From assembly GCA_964466455.1 (NCBI GenBank), contig CAYXNL010000002.1, positions 1 to 64,000 of the forward strand: a stretch of DNA of 64,000 nucleotides, in the 5' to 3' direction. Of this stretch, positions 40,287 through 49,269 are shown piece by piece (position 1 is the stretch's first letter; every line of letters begins with the position of its first letter). The stretch comes from S010-25 sp964466455 (lineage in GTDB: Bacteria > Pseudomonadota > Gammaproteobacteria > SZUA-229). The notes beneath the pieces are model-generated. The model saw nothing but the letters and a program-made list of their open reading frames with translations. It was not told where the DNA came from and searched no databases. Position numbers and translations under genes: made by a program.

Positions 40287-41141
40287 GTGTCAATTGAAAT
40301 CTTACCGGGAAAGCTTTATCTGGTGGCAACACCGATAGGAAATCTGGGTGATATAAGTCGTCGAGCCATTGAGATATTAACAGAAGTTGACATCGTTGCT
40401 GCTGAGGATACTCGCCATAGTCAGAAACTGTTATCCTACCTTGGTATATCGCCCCGCATGATAGCCTGTCATGAACATAATGAAGATCAGCTTGGTCCAA
40501 AATTAATTGGCTGGTTGCAGCAGGGTAAGTCGATAGCGCTAATCTCCGATGCCGGTACACCACTGGTTAGTGACCCTGGTTACCGGCTGGTAAAGCTGGC
40601 GCATCATCATGATATTCAGGTTGTGCCGGTACCGGGAGCCTGTGCTGCGATTGCAGCATTAAGTGGTGCTGGGCAGGCAACCGACCATTTCTGTTTTGAA
40701 GGTTTCGTACCGGCAAAGTCAGCGGCACGGGTGCAGGTTTTTGCAGCACTGAAGTACGAAAGGCGTACGATGATATTCTACGTATCCTGCCATCGTATCA
40801 GAGAAACACTGGATGATATGGTCGCCGTACTGGGTGAAAACAGAAATATTACCTTTGCTCGTGAAATAACAAAAACATTTGAAACAATTCGGTGTACAAC
40901 GCTGGCGGCGTTACGCCAGTTTGTTGCCGCAGATGAAAACCAGCGCAAAGGTGAGATCGTGCTGGTGCTTGAGGGTTGTCAGCAGCCACCGGATAATAAC
41001 ACCCAGACAACAAATTTTCTGAAAATCCTGTTGCAGGAGCTGCCGGTTAAGCAGGCGGTTTCTTTTGTAGTAAAAATGACCGGTGCCAATAAAAATGAAG
41101 TATATAAAAAAGCGCTCGCCTTAAAACAGGAACATGAATAG
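40287..41141 (+). CDS. rsmI: 16S rRNA 2'-O-methyltransferase RsmI
   Basis: A 284-residue SAM-dependent enzyme methylating the ribose of C1402 of 16S rRNA. LYLVATPIGNLGDISRRAIE opens the tetrapyrrole-methylase-like fold, with AAEDTRHSQKLL, SDAGTPLVSDPGYRLV (SAM binding) and PGACAAIAALSGAG. A C-terminal extension with AVKMTGANKNEVYKKAL is normal for RsmI. GTG start, divergent from lpoA with about 60 bases between, as in E. coli (yraL/yraM). Confidence 0.95.
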   Translation: MSIEILPGKLYLVATPIGNLGDISRRAIEILTEVDIVAAEDTRHSQKLLSYLGISPRMIACHEHNEDQLGPKLIGWLQQGKSIALISDAGTPLVSDPGYRLVKLAHHHDIQVVPVPGACAAIAALSGAGQATDHFCFEGFVPAKSAARVQVFAALKYERRTMIFYVSCHRIRETLDDMVAVLGENRNITFAREITKTFETIRCTTLAALRQFVAADENQRKGEIVLVLEGCQQPPDNNTQTTNFLKILLQELPVKQAVSFVVKMTGANKNEVYKKALALKQEHE

Positions 41142-41169
41142 GAATGCCGGTCATGTCTGCTGTGATTAT

Positions 41170-42510
41170 TTATATCCCCAGTTTTTTTTCAAGGTAGTGA
41201 ATATTAGTGCCACCGGCCTGGAAATTAGCATCATTCAGGATATCTTTATGCAGTTCAATGTTAGTACGAATGCCAGTGATGTTGATCTCATCCAGCGCGC
41301 CCCGCATTCTGGCAATAGCAACATCACGAGAACTGCCATAAGCAATTAATTTACCAATCATGGAATCGTAGTTAGGCGGTACGGTGTAGCCACCATAAAT
41401 ATGGGTATCAACACGAATACCGGGCCCGCCTGGTGGATGGTAACGTTCGATTTTCCCCGGTGATGGCATAAACGTGCGTGCATCTTCTGCGTTGAGGCGG
41501 CATTCAATGGCATGCCCGCGAATTTCAATATCGCTTTGTTTGTAACGTAGTTTTTCCCCGGAGGCAATGTAGAGTTGCTCTTTAATAATATCAACACCGG
41601 TAATCATTTCAGTAACAGGGTGTTCAACCTGTATCCGGGTGTTCATTTCAATAAAGTAAAACTCATTGTCCTGGTAGAGAAATTCAAAAGTGCCAACACC
41701 TCGGTAACGCATTTTATTGCAGGCATCAACACAGCGCTGACCAATTTTTTTACGCTGTTTGGGAGTAATGCCGGGGGCGGGTGCTTCCTCCAGTACTTTC
41801 TGGTTGCGGCGTTGCATCGAACAATCACGCTCGCCCAGGTGAATAGCATTGCCCTGACCATCAGATAATATCTGAATTTCTATATGACGGGGCATCTGTA
41901 GATATTTTTCCATATAAACCGTACTGTTGCCAAAAAAGCTACCCGCTTCCTGTCTGGTAAGATTTATTGAACTTTGCAAAGTGGCATCGGAGTGTACGAC
42001 ACGCATACCGCGTCCACCACCACCGCCAGCGGCTTTAATAATGATGGGGTAGCCAATTTTATTTGCCAGCGCCAGATTAATATCAGAATCATTACCCAGC
42101 GGGCCGTCTGAACCGGGTACACAGGGCACCCCGGCGCTTTTCATGGTTTCAATGGCGGCGACTTTATCTCCCATGGTTCGAATAGATTCCGGTGTCGGTC
42201 CGATAAAAATAAAACCACTATCTTCAACGCGCTCGGCGAAATCAGCATTTTCAGATAAAAAACCATAGCCGGGATGGATGCCCATGGCATCGGTCACTTC
42301 TGCGGCACTGATGATTGCCGGTATATTCAGGTAACTCTGGTCGGATGGTGCAGGGCCAATACAGACTGTTTCGTCCGCCAGACGAACATGCTTTAAATCA
42401 CGATCGACATCGGAATGTACTGCAACCGTCTTAATACCCAGTTCACGGCAGGCACGCAATATACGTAATGCTATTTCGCCGCGGTTAGCGATAACAACTT
42501 TGGATAACAT
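41170..42510 (-). CDS. accC: acetyl-CoA carboxylase, biotin carboxylase subunit
   Basis: A 446-residue ATP-grasp enzyme that carboxylates biotin on AccB. IANRGEIALRILRACRELG opens the N-terminal domain. The glycine-rich ATP loop is AAGGGGGRGMRVV, followed by EEAPAPGITPKQR, EMNTRIQVEHPVTEM (metal and catalytic residues) and HAIECRLNAED. Length matches E. coli AccC (449). Operon aroQ-accB-accC; nine bases follow accB. Confidence 0.96.
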   Translation of the reverse strand: MLSKVVIANRGEIALRILRACRELGIKTVAVHSDVDRDLKHVRLADETVCIGPAPSDQSYLNIPAIISAAEVTDAMGIHPGYGFLSENADFAERVEDSGFIFIGPTPESIRTMGDKVAAIETMKSAGVPCVPGSDGPLGNDSDINLALANKIGYPIIIKAAGGGGGRGMRVVHSDATLQSSINLTRQEAGSFFGNSTVYMEKYLQMPRHIEIQILSDGQGNAIHLGERDCSMQRRNQKVLEEAPAPGITPKQRKKIGQRCVDACNKMRYRGVGTFEFLYQDNEFYFIEMNTRIQVEHPVTEMITGVDIIKEQLYIASGEKLRYKQSDIEIRGHAIECRLNAEDARTFMPSPGKIERYHPPGGPGIRVDTHIYGGYTVPPNYDSMIGKLIAYGSSRDVAIARMRGALDEINITGIRTNIELHKDILNDANFQAGGTNIHYLEKKLGI

Positions 42511-42519
42511 AATAGTGCC

Positions 42520-42966
42520 TTACTCAATAACAATGAGTGGTTGGCCGAATTCAACTGGCTGTGTGTTTTCAACTAGAACTTCCTTGACTGTACCGGACTT
42601 GTCCGCTTCAATCTGGTTGAGAATTTTCATTGCTTCAATAATACAGATGGTATCGCCCTCATTCACACTATCGCCGATCTTGACAAAATCGGGTGCTCCT
42701 GGGGAAGGAGCGCTGTAAAAAGTACCCACCATGGGTGCGTTTACTGTGTGGCCGCTTATTTCATCGGTTGCATCGTTGCTCTCCGATTTTGTTTCCATAC
42801 TGGCATTATCGGGTGGTGGGGCAACCGCATACTGTTGTACGGGCATGGGCGCTGGTGCAGCGTAGCGGGAGATGCGTATAGATTCTTCGCCCTCATTTAT
42901 TTCGATTTCGGCAATACCGGATTCTTCCAGTAGTTCAATGAGTTTTTTAACTTTGCGTATATCCAT
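42520..42966 (-). CDS. accB: biotin carboxyl carrier protein
   Basis: A 148-residue BCCP. The N-terminal helical segment (1-35) is followed by an Ala/Pro-rich linker (about 36-75) and a biotinyl domain (about 76-148). Biotin is attached to Lys114 in EAMKILNQIE. VNAPMVGTFYSAPSPGAP includes the 'thumb' of bacterial BCCP. It lies five bases after aroQ. Confidence 0.96.
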   Translation of the reverse strand: MDIRKVKKLIELLEESGIAEIEINEGEESIRISRYAAPAPMPVQQYAVAPPPDNASMETKSESNDATDEISGHTVNAPMVGTFYSAPSPGAPDFVKIGDSVNEGDTICIIEAMKILNQIEADKSGTVKEVLVENTQPVEFGQPLIVIE

Positions 42967-42971
42967 CAGGA

Positions 42972-43415
42972 TTACCCTTTGTTTAAATAAGTAAATGCAG
43001 CTCGTAAAGCAAGTTCGTAGCCCTGTGTACCAAGGCCAGAAATAACACCCACTGCAATATCAGAAAAATAGGAATGTTCACGAAAGGCTTCGCGCGCATG
43101 AACGTTGGATAAATGAATTTCAATAAACGGAATTTGTACCGCACTTATTGCATCACGTAGTGCAATGCTGGTGTGCGTGAAGGCCGCAGGATTGATAATA
43201 ATAAAACGTGTTTTATCTGTTTGTGCCTGATGAATACGGGCGATCAGTTCCGCTTCGGCATTGCTCTGGTAACTGTCAATACTCAGTTTGTAGCGTTGTG
43301 CCAGGTTTTGCAACCGGGTGGTAATGGATTCGAGTGTATCAAAGCCATAGTGTTCGGGTTCGCGGGTGCCTAGCAGGTTTAAGTTGGGGCCGTTTAGTAC
43401 AAGCAGGTCAGGCAT
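42972..43415 (-). CDS. aroQ: 3-dehydroquinate dehydratase, type II
   Basis: A 147-residue dodecameric type II dehydroquinase of the shikimate pathway. VLNGPNLNLLGTREPEHYG holds the lid-loop Arg and the catalytic Tyr23. INPAAFTHTSIALRDA and EIHLSNVHAREAFREHSYFS hold the catalytic His residues and substrate-binding serine. It heads aroQ-accB-accC, a common gammaproteobacterial order. Confidence 0.96.
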   Translation of the reverse strand: MPDLLVLNGPNLNLLGTREPEHYGFDTLESITTRLQNLAQRYKLSIDSYQSNAEAELIARIHQAQTDKTRFIIINPAAFTHTSIALRDAISAVQIPFIEIHLSNVHAREAFREHSYFSDIAVGVISGLGTQGYELALRAAFTYLNKG

Positions 43416-43530
43416 GAAGGTGTATTGGTGAAAATATTAAAAGATATTAGTAATTGTGCATAACTGTAGAGAAAAAGTCCACTATTTCGTCGAATTTGTG
43501 GCGAAATTAATTGGTAATAAAGAAATTATA

Positions 43531-44067
43531 TCAGTTACTACCGATGCCAAGCCGCTTTAATATTGATATTGCACGGTTTTTGCTGAGTTCTCCAGTGAAT
43601 GTGGCGCTAATTTTACCTTTCCTGTCTATAAATACTGAGTAAGGAAGACTGTCAGTTCTGTTTCCATAACGTTTTGCCAGGCCCATAGCTTCTTCCTGAG
43701 CGGCCATGATCGGGTAGTTTATCTTCATTTTCTTTGCAAATTTACGTACGTTTGGTTCGTTATCAACGGCAATGCCGATTATCTGGAAGTTCTGCCCGCC
43801 ATATTTTTTCTGTAGCTGGATAAATTCAGGCGTTTCACGTCGGCAGGGCGGGCACCAGGTCGCCCAGAAATTTAACAGTATGACTTTATTATTCCATTCC
43901 CGGATAGAGCGCATTTTGCCATGCAGGTCTTCAATCGCAAATTCCGGTCGCATCTGTCCGATAATCGGCCTGTGATCCGGTTTGTTAAGGCCTCTATAGG
44001 TTTGAAATACGTAGTAGCTGCCGCCACTAATCACCATGATAGTGATAAAAATAAATATATTTTTCAT
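43531..44067 (-). CDS. TlpA/ResA-like membrane-anchored thioredoxin
   Basis: A 178-residue periplasmic thioredoxin of the TlpA/ResA/DsbE class: one N-terminal membrane helix (about 3-21), then a thioredoxin fold with WATWCPPC (Cys72 and Cys75) and the cis-Pro in SLPYSVFID. It probably keeps target cysteines reduced (for example haem-binding sites) and receives electrons from DsbD, whose gene is 47 bases upstream. Which client it serves is not shown by context; no ccm genes are near. Confidence 0.88.
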   Translation of the reverse strand: MKNIFIFITIMVISGGSYYVFQTYRGLNKPDHRPIIGQMRPEFAIEDLHGKMRSIREWNNKVILLNFWATWCPPCRRETPEFIQLQKKYGGQNFQIIGIAVDNEPNVRKFAKKMKINYPIMAAQEEAMGLAKRYGNRTDSLPYSVFIDRKGKISATFTGELSKNRAISILKRLGIGSN

Positions 44068-44114
44068 CTTACCTGGATAATTAGAGAAATAGATTTCTTC
44101 AGAGGTTCCCTAAT

Positions 44115-45980
44115 TTAAATATCCGCTTTCAGCGCGCGCCTGATGTGTGCAGCAAACTGTCTGGCCTTCATATAACCGACTACACGATAGTTTCTATGCT
44201 CCTTACCTTTGGTATCAAAAAACATAATGGATGGTGGTCCGATGATGCCAAAGTGTTTGTATAACTGAACGTCCTGTTTATCGTTAGCAGTAACGTTGGC
44301 CTGTAATAAAACCACACCTCGCAGCGCGCTCTTTACGCTGGGGTTGGTAAAAGTAAACACTTCCATTTCCTTGCAGGATACACACCAGTCAGCATAAAAA
44401 TCCAGCATAACCGGTTTACCGGCTGCTTTTGCCTCTGCCAGTGCAGCGTTTAAGCCTTTAATTCCTTTAATCTGTTTAAACGTTAATGCTGAGTGTTGCT
44501 GTTGTGAAGAAGATGAAGTAATCGTTTCCAGACCTTCCAGTGGCTGGAGAACGTTACGATTTCCACCCGCCAGACCAAGCAGAATAATAATGCCGTAGAT
44601 CAGAAATACGATCCCAAAACCTTTCCATAACCTTTTCCAGCCATTGCTGCCGCTGGGTAAACTGTCTATTGCGCCCATATAAATGGCAGAGACGATAATC
44701 AGTATTGCCCATAATGACATGGTTAAAGTAACCGGTGCTACTCTTTCCAGTAACCAGATGGCGAGAGCCAGCAGAAGTACACCGAATACTGCTTTCACAG
44801 CATCCATCCATTTGCCCGCTTTGGGTAACAGTTTGCCAGCAGAAGCACCAATTAATAATAGAGGTGTACCCATCCCCATGCTTAATGCAAACAGTGCCAT
44901 TCCTCCAAGCAAGGCATCACCGGTGTTGGCAATATACAGTAATGCACCAACCAGTGGAGCGGTAACACAGGGGCCGACAATCAGTGCGGACAGAAAGCCC
45001 ATGATGGCGACACCAATTAACGTGCCACCATGCTGACTATTGCTTGCACTAGTTAATTTGTTTTGAATACTGGCGGGCATTTGCAGTTCGTAGAAGCCGA
45101 ACATGGAAAAGGCGAGTGCGACAAAAATAGCTGAAAAGCCACTAATAATCCACGGATTCTGGAACCATGCCTGGATGTTTTCACCTGATAGACCAACCAG
45201 GACACCAACAATAGTGTAGGTGGCGGCCATTGCCAGCACATAGACCGCAGATAGTAACAGTGCCTTGCGGGTAGAAATATCCTTCCCCTGACCAACAATA
45301 ATGCCTGATAGAATCGGGATCATTGGAAATACGCAGGGAGTAAAAGCAAGTAGCAGGCCGGCACCAAAAAATATCAGCAGGGTTAATAGAGTATTGCCAT
45401 TTTTCAATGTGTCAGCAATTTTATCCTGCGCCGAAAGGGGTGCCGTACTAGCGCTTGACTGGGCAGGGGTGGATGTGGCTGATTGTGCGGCAGCAGCAGT
45501 GGATATCGGGGAGAGCTTTATTTTAAATGTACGTATTTGTGGCGGGTAGCAAATTCCGGATATTTCAGAGCAGCCCTGATAACGAACCTTGAAACTGACT
45601 TCTTTGCCCGCATTACCTGTATAGTGGTAGGGTAATGTGGCGGTGGCAAAATGGTGGTAGACGTGCAGGGTTTTATTAAACACGGGGTCTGCTTTCGGTT
45701 CCCCTTTGGGCATGATCAGTGGCTGGGTTTGTACCGATGAATCATCTATGGTGATCTTCATTTGGTCACGATACAGGTAGTGGCCTTTGGCAATCACCCA
45801 TTTGGCGGTAAATTGTCCAGGTTTGGGTTGTATAGTTAGCTGGAAAGCCTGATCGGGATCCAGAATCTTATCCTGCCCGCTGAGTCCATCAAGAAGATTT
45901 AAGTTGTTGCCTGCGAAAAGTGGCAGGCTCACGCTGAGCAATAACAGTGTGGAAAATAAGCGGGATAAAAAATTATTCAT
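44115..45980 (-). CDS. dsbD: thiol:disulfide interchange protein DsbD
   Basis: A 621-residue transmembrane reductase moving electrons from cytoplasmic thioredoxin to periplasmic partners. After a signal peptide (about 1-23) comes the N-terminal alpha domain with its redox cysteines in GCSEISGICYPPQ. Eight membrane helices follow (about 205-480), with the first beta-domain cysteine in FTPCVFPMIP and the second in GPCVTAPL. The C-terminal thioredoxin domain has WCVSCKEM (Cys533/Cys536). All six redox cysteines are present. Paired with the adjacent TlpA-like thioredoxin. Confidence 0.95.
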   Translation of the reverse strand: MNNFLSRLFSTLLLLSVSLPLFAGNNLNLLDGLSGQDKILDPDQAFQLTIQPKPGQFTAKWVIAKGHYLYRDQMKITIDDSSVQTQPLIMPKGEPKADPVFNKTLHVYHHFATATLPYHYTGNAGKEVSFKVRYQGCSEISGICYPPQIRTFKIKLSPISTAAAAQSATSTPAQSSASTAPLSAQDKIADTLKNGNTLLTLLIFFGAGLLLAFTPCVFPMIPILSGIIVGQGKDISTRKALLLSAVYVLAMAATYTIVGVLVGLSGENIQAWFQNPWIISGFSAIFVALAFSMFGFYELQMPASIQNKLTSASNSQHGGTLIGVAIMGFLSALIVGPCVTAPLVGALLYIANTGDALLGGMALFALSMGMGTPLLLIGASAGKLLPKAGKWMDAVKAVFGVLLLALAIWLLERVAPVTLTMSLWAILIIVSAIYMGAIDSLPSGSNGWKRLWKGFGIVFLIYGIIILLGLAGGNRNVLQPLEGLETITSSSSQQQHSALTFKQIKGIKGLNAALAEAKAAGKPVMLDFYADWCVSCKEMEVFTFTNPSVKSALRGVVLLQANVTANDKQDVQLYKHFGIIGPPSIMFFDTKGKEHRNYRVVGYMKARQFAAHIRRALKADI

Positions 45981-46334
45981 ATTAGATTCCAGGGTAATAT
46001 ATATTGGCGTGGTGTATGGGGATATGGGGTAATTTTAGCGTATTATTGACGTTCAAATTTAGACACAAAAAGTTAACAGGGTTCATTTCAGGGTTGGTTT
46101 ATTCGCGTTTTATACCTGTTTAATCCAGTTATCTCTTCACAAAACCGGTCGTTAGAGAGAAGATATCACATAAATTATACTCTACCTGATTGTTCAGGCC
46201 GATTATTCAGGCCGATTATTCAGCCGATTGCTCAGAAATTTCTGTTGCATGGCGAAGTGGATGCCCGTGCAGGGAATTATTTAAATCATAGCGTATCCAT
46301 AGTATATTCACTAATGTTTTCGGGTAAAAACCTA
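45981..46334. other. spacer dsbD-fxsA with 13-bp tandem repeats
   Basis: A 354-base spacer between two divergently oriented genes. It has no convincing ORF. Its notable feature is an imperfect tandem array at 46188-46235: units starting GATTGTTCAGGCC, GATTATTCAGGCC, GATTATTCAGCC and GATTGCTCAG. Promoters for both neighbours are expected here, but I could not pick a clear pair. Confidence 0.6.
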
Positions 46335-46841
46335 ATGTTAAGAAACTGGCCATTATTATTTATTGTTATTCCGCTGATGGAACTGTACTTTATGATTAAA
46401 GTTGGTGAATATATTGGTGCTTTCTGGACGATTGCACTGGTACTGATTACCGCTTTTATTGGGGTAAATATGTTGCGTTACCAGGGTATGAATATGCTGA
46501 CACGGGCGCAACGCAGTCTGTCGCAGGGCACCTTGCCAGCAATGGAAATGATGGAAGGAATGGTGCTTGCGGTGGGTGGTGTGTTATTAATTACCCCTGG
46601 TTTTATTACTGATATTCTGGGGTTTTTATGTATGATTCCAGTAACGCGCCGTATCATTATCCGGGTAATTATTTCACGCGGGGGTATTCATCAAAGTCAT
46701 TTTGGTGCAGGCGATTTTTATGAACAGCCTCATAAAGATGAATTTATTGATGGGTTTCAGCGCGGGCATGAGCAAAAAGAGCCTGCTGAACCCGTTCGTA
46801 AAGGCCGTATCATTGAAGGTGAATGCCATCACGAAGACTAA
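46335..46841 (+). CDS. fxsA: membrane protein FxsA
   Basis: A 168-residue inner-membrane protein of the FxsA family, whose overproduction in E. coli relieves phage T7 exclusion by F plasmid PifA; its normal job is unclear. LLFIVIPLMELYFMIKVGEYIG is the hallmark first segment, followed by two further hydrophobic stretches (GGVLLITPGFITDILGFLCMIP) and a charged C-terminal tail. The open frame begins 30 codons earlier, and another Met lies at 46314; 46335 fits the family start. Position just before groES is conserved. Confidence 0.9.
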   Translation: MLRNWPLLFIVIPLMELYFMIKVGEYIGAFWTIALVLITAFIGVNMLRYQGMNMLTRAQRSLSQGTLPAMEMMEGMVLAVGGVLLITPGFITDILGFLCMIPVTRRIIIRVIISRGGIHQSHFGAGDFYEQPHKDEFIDGFQRGHEQKEPAEPVRKGRIIEGECHHED

Positions 46842-46967
46842 CCAGACGGTTCCCCGGTATAATTACTTTTTATAGTCGGATTCTTTATTTCCTGCCCTTG
46901 AAATTCCCATTATCACCCACATTTAACCTTTTAACATAAATAGGACGAGTTTTCGGTGTTGATTTGC

Positions 46968-46995
46968 TTGACTCTGATAGATTCGTCATTATGAT
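46968..46995 (+). promoter_or_regulatory. sigma70-type promoter for groESL
   Basis: TTGACT (46968-46973) and TATGAT (46990-46995) are separated by 16 bases. The -10 box abuts the CIRCE operator, so HrcA binding would block the transcription start. No CCCCAT-type sigma32 -10 element accompanies it. Confidence 0.75.
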
Positions 46996-47021
46996 TAGCA
47001 CTCATAGCAAGAGAGTGCTAA
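46995..47021 (+). promoter_or_regulatory. CIRCE operator (HrcA binding site)
   Basis: TTAGCACTC (46995-47003), nine bases, GAGTGCTAA (47013-47021): a perfect match to the CIRCE consensus. It predicts repression of groESL by HrcA, whose gene lies outside the window. Confidence 0.97.
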
Positions 47022-47072
47022 AAACAGTGATCTCATTCGTCAATTAATTATCTTAAAAGAGGGTTATAAAAA

Positions 47073-47363
47073 ATGAAAATACGTCCGTTACACGACCGTG
47101 TTGTTGTTAAACGTATGGAAGAAGAACGCACCAGTGCTGGTGGCATCGTAATTCCTGATTCGGCAGCAGAAAAACCGGTCAAAGGTGAAGTGCTGGCTGT
47201 CGGCAACGGTAAAATTGCTGATTCAGGTGAAGTTCATGCACTGGATGTAAAAGTCGGTGATCAGGTACTGTTTGGTAAATATTCCGGTACTGAGCTTAAA
47301 GTGGATGGCGAAGAAGTTCTGATTATGCGTGAAGAAGACATACTGGGTGTGTTTGCAGCATAA
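47073..47363 (+). CDS. groES: co-chaperonin GroES
   Basis: A 96-residue Hsp10 forming the heptameric lid of GroEL. MKIRPLHDRVVVKR opens the beta-barrel, the mobile loop includes EERTSAGGIVIPDSA, and VLFGKYSGTELKVDGEE is conserved. GAGGG lies before the ATG. First gene of the CIRCE-controlled operon. Confidence 0.98.
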   Translation: MKIRPLHDRVVVKRMEEERTSAGGIVIPDSAAEKPVKGEVLAVGNGKIADSGEVHALDVKVGDQVLFGKYSGTELKVDGEEVLIMREEDILGVFAA

Positions 47364-47390
47364 GTGATTGACCACGCAGTCATCATGCAG

Positions 47391-47442
47391 AGTAATCAGA
47401 CATAAGTAATCAGACACTAAGTAATCAGAAACAGTAGTCAGA
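47391..47442. repeat. tandem AGTAATCAGA repeats between groES and groEL
   Basis: The decamer AGTAATCAGA begins at 47391, 47405 and 47420, and a variant AGTAGTCAGA at 47433, giving periods of 13-15 bases. The array fills much of the 115-base intercistronic spacer. It does not obviously form a hairpin. It may be slippage-prone sequence without a role or may affect mRNA processing between the two cistrons. Confidence 0.7.
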
Positions 47443-47478
47443 TTTAATTATTTAATAGTATTCTAAGAGGAAGAAAAC

Positions 47479-49122
47479 ATGTCAGCAAAAGATGTACGTT
47501 TTGGCGATGATTCACGTAGCCGTATGGTTAACGGTGTGAACATTCTGGCCAATGCAGTAAAGGTAACCCTTGGCCCGAAAGGCCGTAACGTTGTGCTGGA
47601 AAAAGCCTTCGGTGCTCCCACAATTACCAAAGATGGCGTTTCTGTTGCCAAAGAAATTGAACTCGAAGACAGGTTCGAAAATATGGGCGCGCAGATGGTG
47701 AAAGAAGTATCGTCTCAAACGTCCGACATTGCTGGTGATGGCACTACTACAGCAACCGTACTGGCTCAGGGTATTGTACGTGAAGGCATGAAATCAGTTT
47801 CTGCCGGGATGAACCCGATGGATCTGAAACGTGGCATCGACAAGGCAGTTGTCGCAGCGGTAGAAGCATTACGCAAACTTTCCAAGCCATGTGCTGATAC
47901 TGCGTCTATTGCTCAGGTTGGTACCATTTCAGCAAATGCTGATACCAGTGTTGGCACCATTATCGCCGAAGCCATGGATAAAGTCGGTAAAGAAGGTGTG
48001 ATTACGGTTGAAGAGGGTAATTCACTGGAAAATGAGCTGGAAATTGTTGAAGGTATGCAGTTTGACCGTGGTTACCTGTCGCCTTATTTCGTCAATAACC
48101 AGGAAAGCATGAGTACAGATATGGAAAATCCGTACATCCTTATTTTTGATAAGAAAATCGCCAATATTCGTGAGTTGCTGCCAACACTGGAAGCAGTAGC
48201 CAAATCCAGCCGCCCATTGTTAATTATTGCTGAAGACGTTGAAGGTGAAGCGTTAGCAACACTGGTTGTTAACAGTATGCGTGGTATTGTTAAGGTCTGT
48301 GCAGTGAAAGCGCCGGGTTTTGGTGATCGCCGTAAAGCCATATTGCAGGATGTTGCAATTCTGACCAAGTCAACGGTTATTTCTGAAGAAGTCGGTCTGT
48401 CACTGGAAAAAGCCACACTGGAAGACTTAGGTTCAGCAAAGCGTATTACCATAACAAAGGAAAATACAGTTATTATTGATGGTGCTGGATCAGCCAAAGA
48501 TATTAAGGCGCGTGTCACACAAATTCGTGCGCAAATTGAAGAAGCGACTTCTGATTACGATATAGAAAAATTGCAGGAACGCGTGGCTAAGCTGGCCGGT
48601 GGTGTAGCCGTGATTAAAGTTGGTGCTGCTACCGAAATGGAAATGAAAGAGAAAAAAGCACGGGTGGAAGATGCATTACACGCTACCCGCGCGGCAGTAG
48701 AAGAAGGCGTTGTCCCTGGTGGCGGTGTCGCATTGATTCGCGTCTGTGCTGCGGTTGATGGTGTACGCGGTGATAACTCCGATCAGGATGTGGGTATTTC
48801 TATTGCCCGTCGTGCGATGGAAGATCCATTGCGCCAGATTGTTGCCAATGCTGGTGAAGAAGCTTCGGTTGTGCTGGCAAATGTTGCTGCGAAAAAAGGT
48901 AACTATGGTTACAATGCAGCAACCGGTGAGTATGGTGACATGATTAAGATGGGTATTCTTGACCCGACTAAAGTTACCCGTTCTGCACTGCAAAATGCGG
49001 CCTCCGTTGCTGGTCTGTTGATTACAACTGAATGTATGGTTGCAGAAATACCTAAGGATGAAGCGCCGATGCCTGGTGGTGGTGACATGGGTGGTATGGG
49101 TGGTATGGGCGGCATGATGTGA
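47479..49122 (+). CDS. groL: chaperonin GroEL
   Basis: A 547-residue Hsp60. The ATP site includes TLGPKGRNVVLEK and the conserved GDGTTTATVLA. The apical domain has GMQFDRGYLSPYF, and VEEGVVPGGGVALIR lies in the late equatorial part. The C-terminal GGM tail (GGMGGMGGMM) is complete. Length equals the E. coli protein (548) within one residue. AGAGGAAG precedes the ATG. Confidence 0.98.
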   Translation: MSAKDVRFGDDSRSRMVNGVNILANAVKVTLGPKGRNVVLEKAFGAPTITKDGVSVAKEIELEDRFENMGAQMVKEVSSQTSDIAGDGTTTATVLAQGIVREGMKSVSAGMNPMDLKRGIDKAVVAAVEALRKLSKPCADTASIAQVGTISANADTSVGTIIAEAMDKVGKEGVITVEEGNSLENELEIVEGMQFDRGYLSPYFVNNQESMSTDMENPYILIFDKKIANIRELLPTLEAVAKSSRPLLIIAEDVEGEALATLVVNSMRGIVKVCAVKAPGFGDRRKAILQDVAILTKSTVISEEVGLSLEKATLEDLGSAKRITITKENTVIIDGAGSAKDIKARVTQIRAQIEEATSDYDIEKLQERVAKLAGGVAVIKVGAATEMEMKEKKARVEDALHATRAAVEEGVVPGGGVALIRVCAAVDGVRGDNSDQDVGISIARRAMEDPLRQIVANAGEEASVVLANVAAKKGNYGYNAATGEYGDMIKMGILDPTKVTRSALQNAASVAGLLITTECMVAEIPKDEAPMPGGGDMGGMGGMGGMM

Positions 49123-49176
49123 TAGCCGTTGTGCGTTAAATCCATATACTCTGGAAATCAGTGTATTCTGGTTTAT

Positions 49177-49209
49177 AAAAAGCCCCGTTGCTAATAACGG
49201 GGCTTTTTT
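49177..49209 (+). terminator. rho-independent terminator after groESL
   Basis: AGCCCCGTT (49181-49189) pairs with AACGGGGCT (49196-49204) around a 6-base loop, flanked by A-run and followed by T6 (49204-49209). It lies about 55 bases after the groEL stop. Confidence 0.93.
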
Positions 49210-49269
49210 GTTGGGAAAATCATTGGGAAAACGCACCGTGTAATGCACTCTCATGGTATAGTTAGCTCT

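Noticed and set aside
40228..40563. N-terminal 112-codon extension of lpoA
   Set aside because: It lies opposite the 5' part of rsmI, precedes the lipoprotein signal peptide and has no homology to LpoA.
46188..47442. CRISPR array suggested by repeats near fxsA and groES
   Set aside because: Units are 10-15 bases with no spacers of constant length and no cas genes; they are short tandem duplications.
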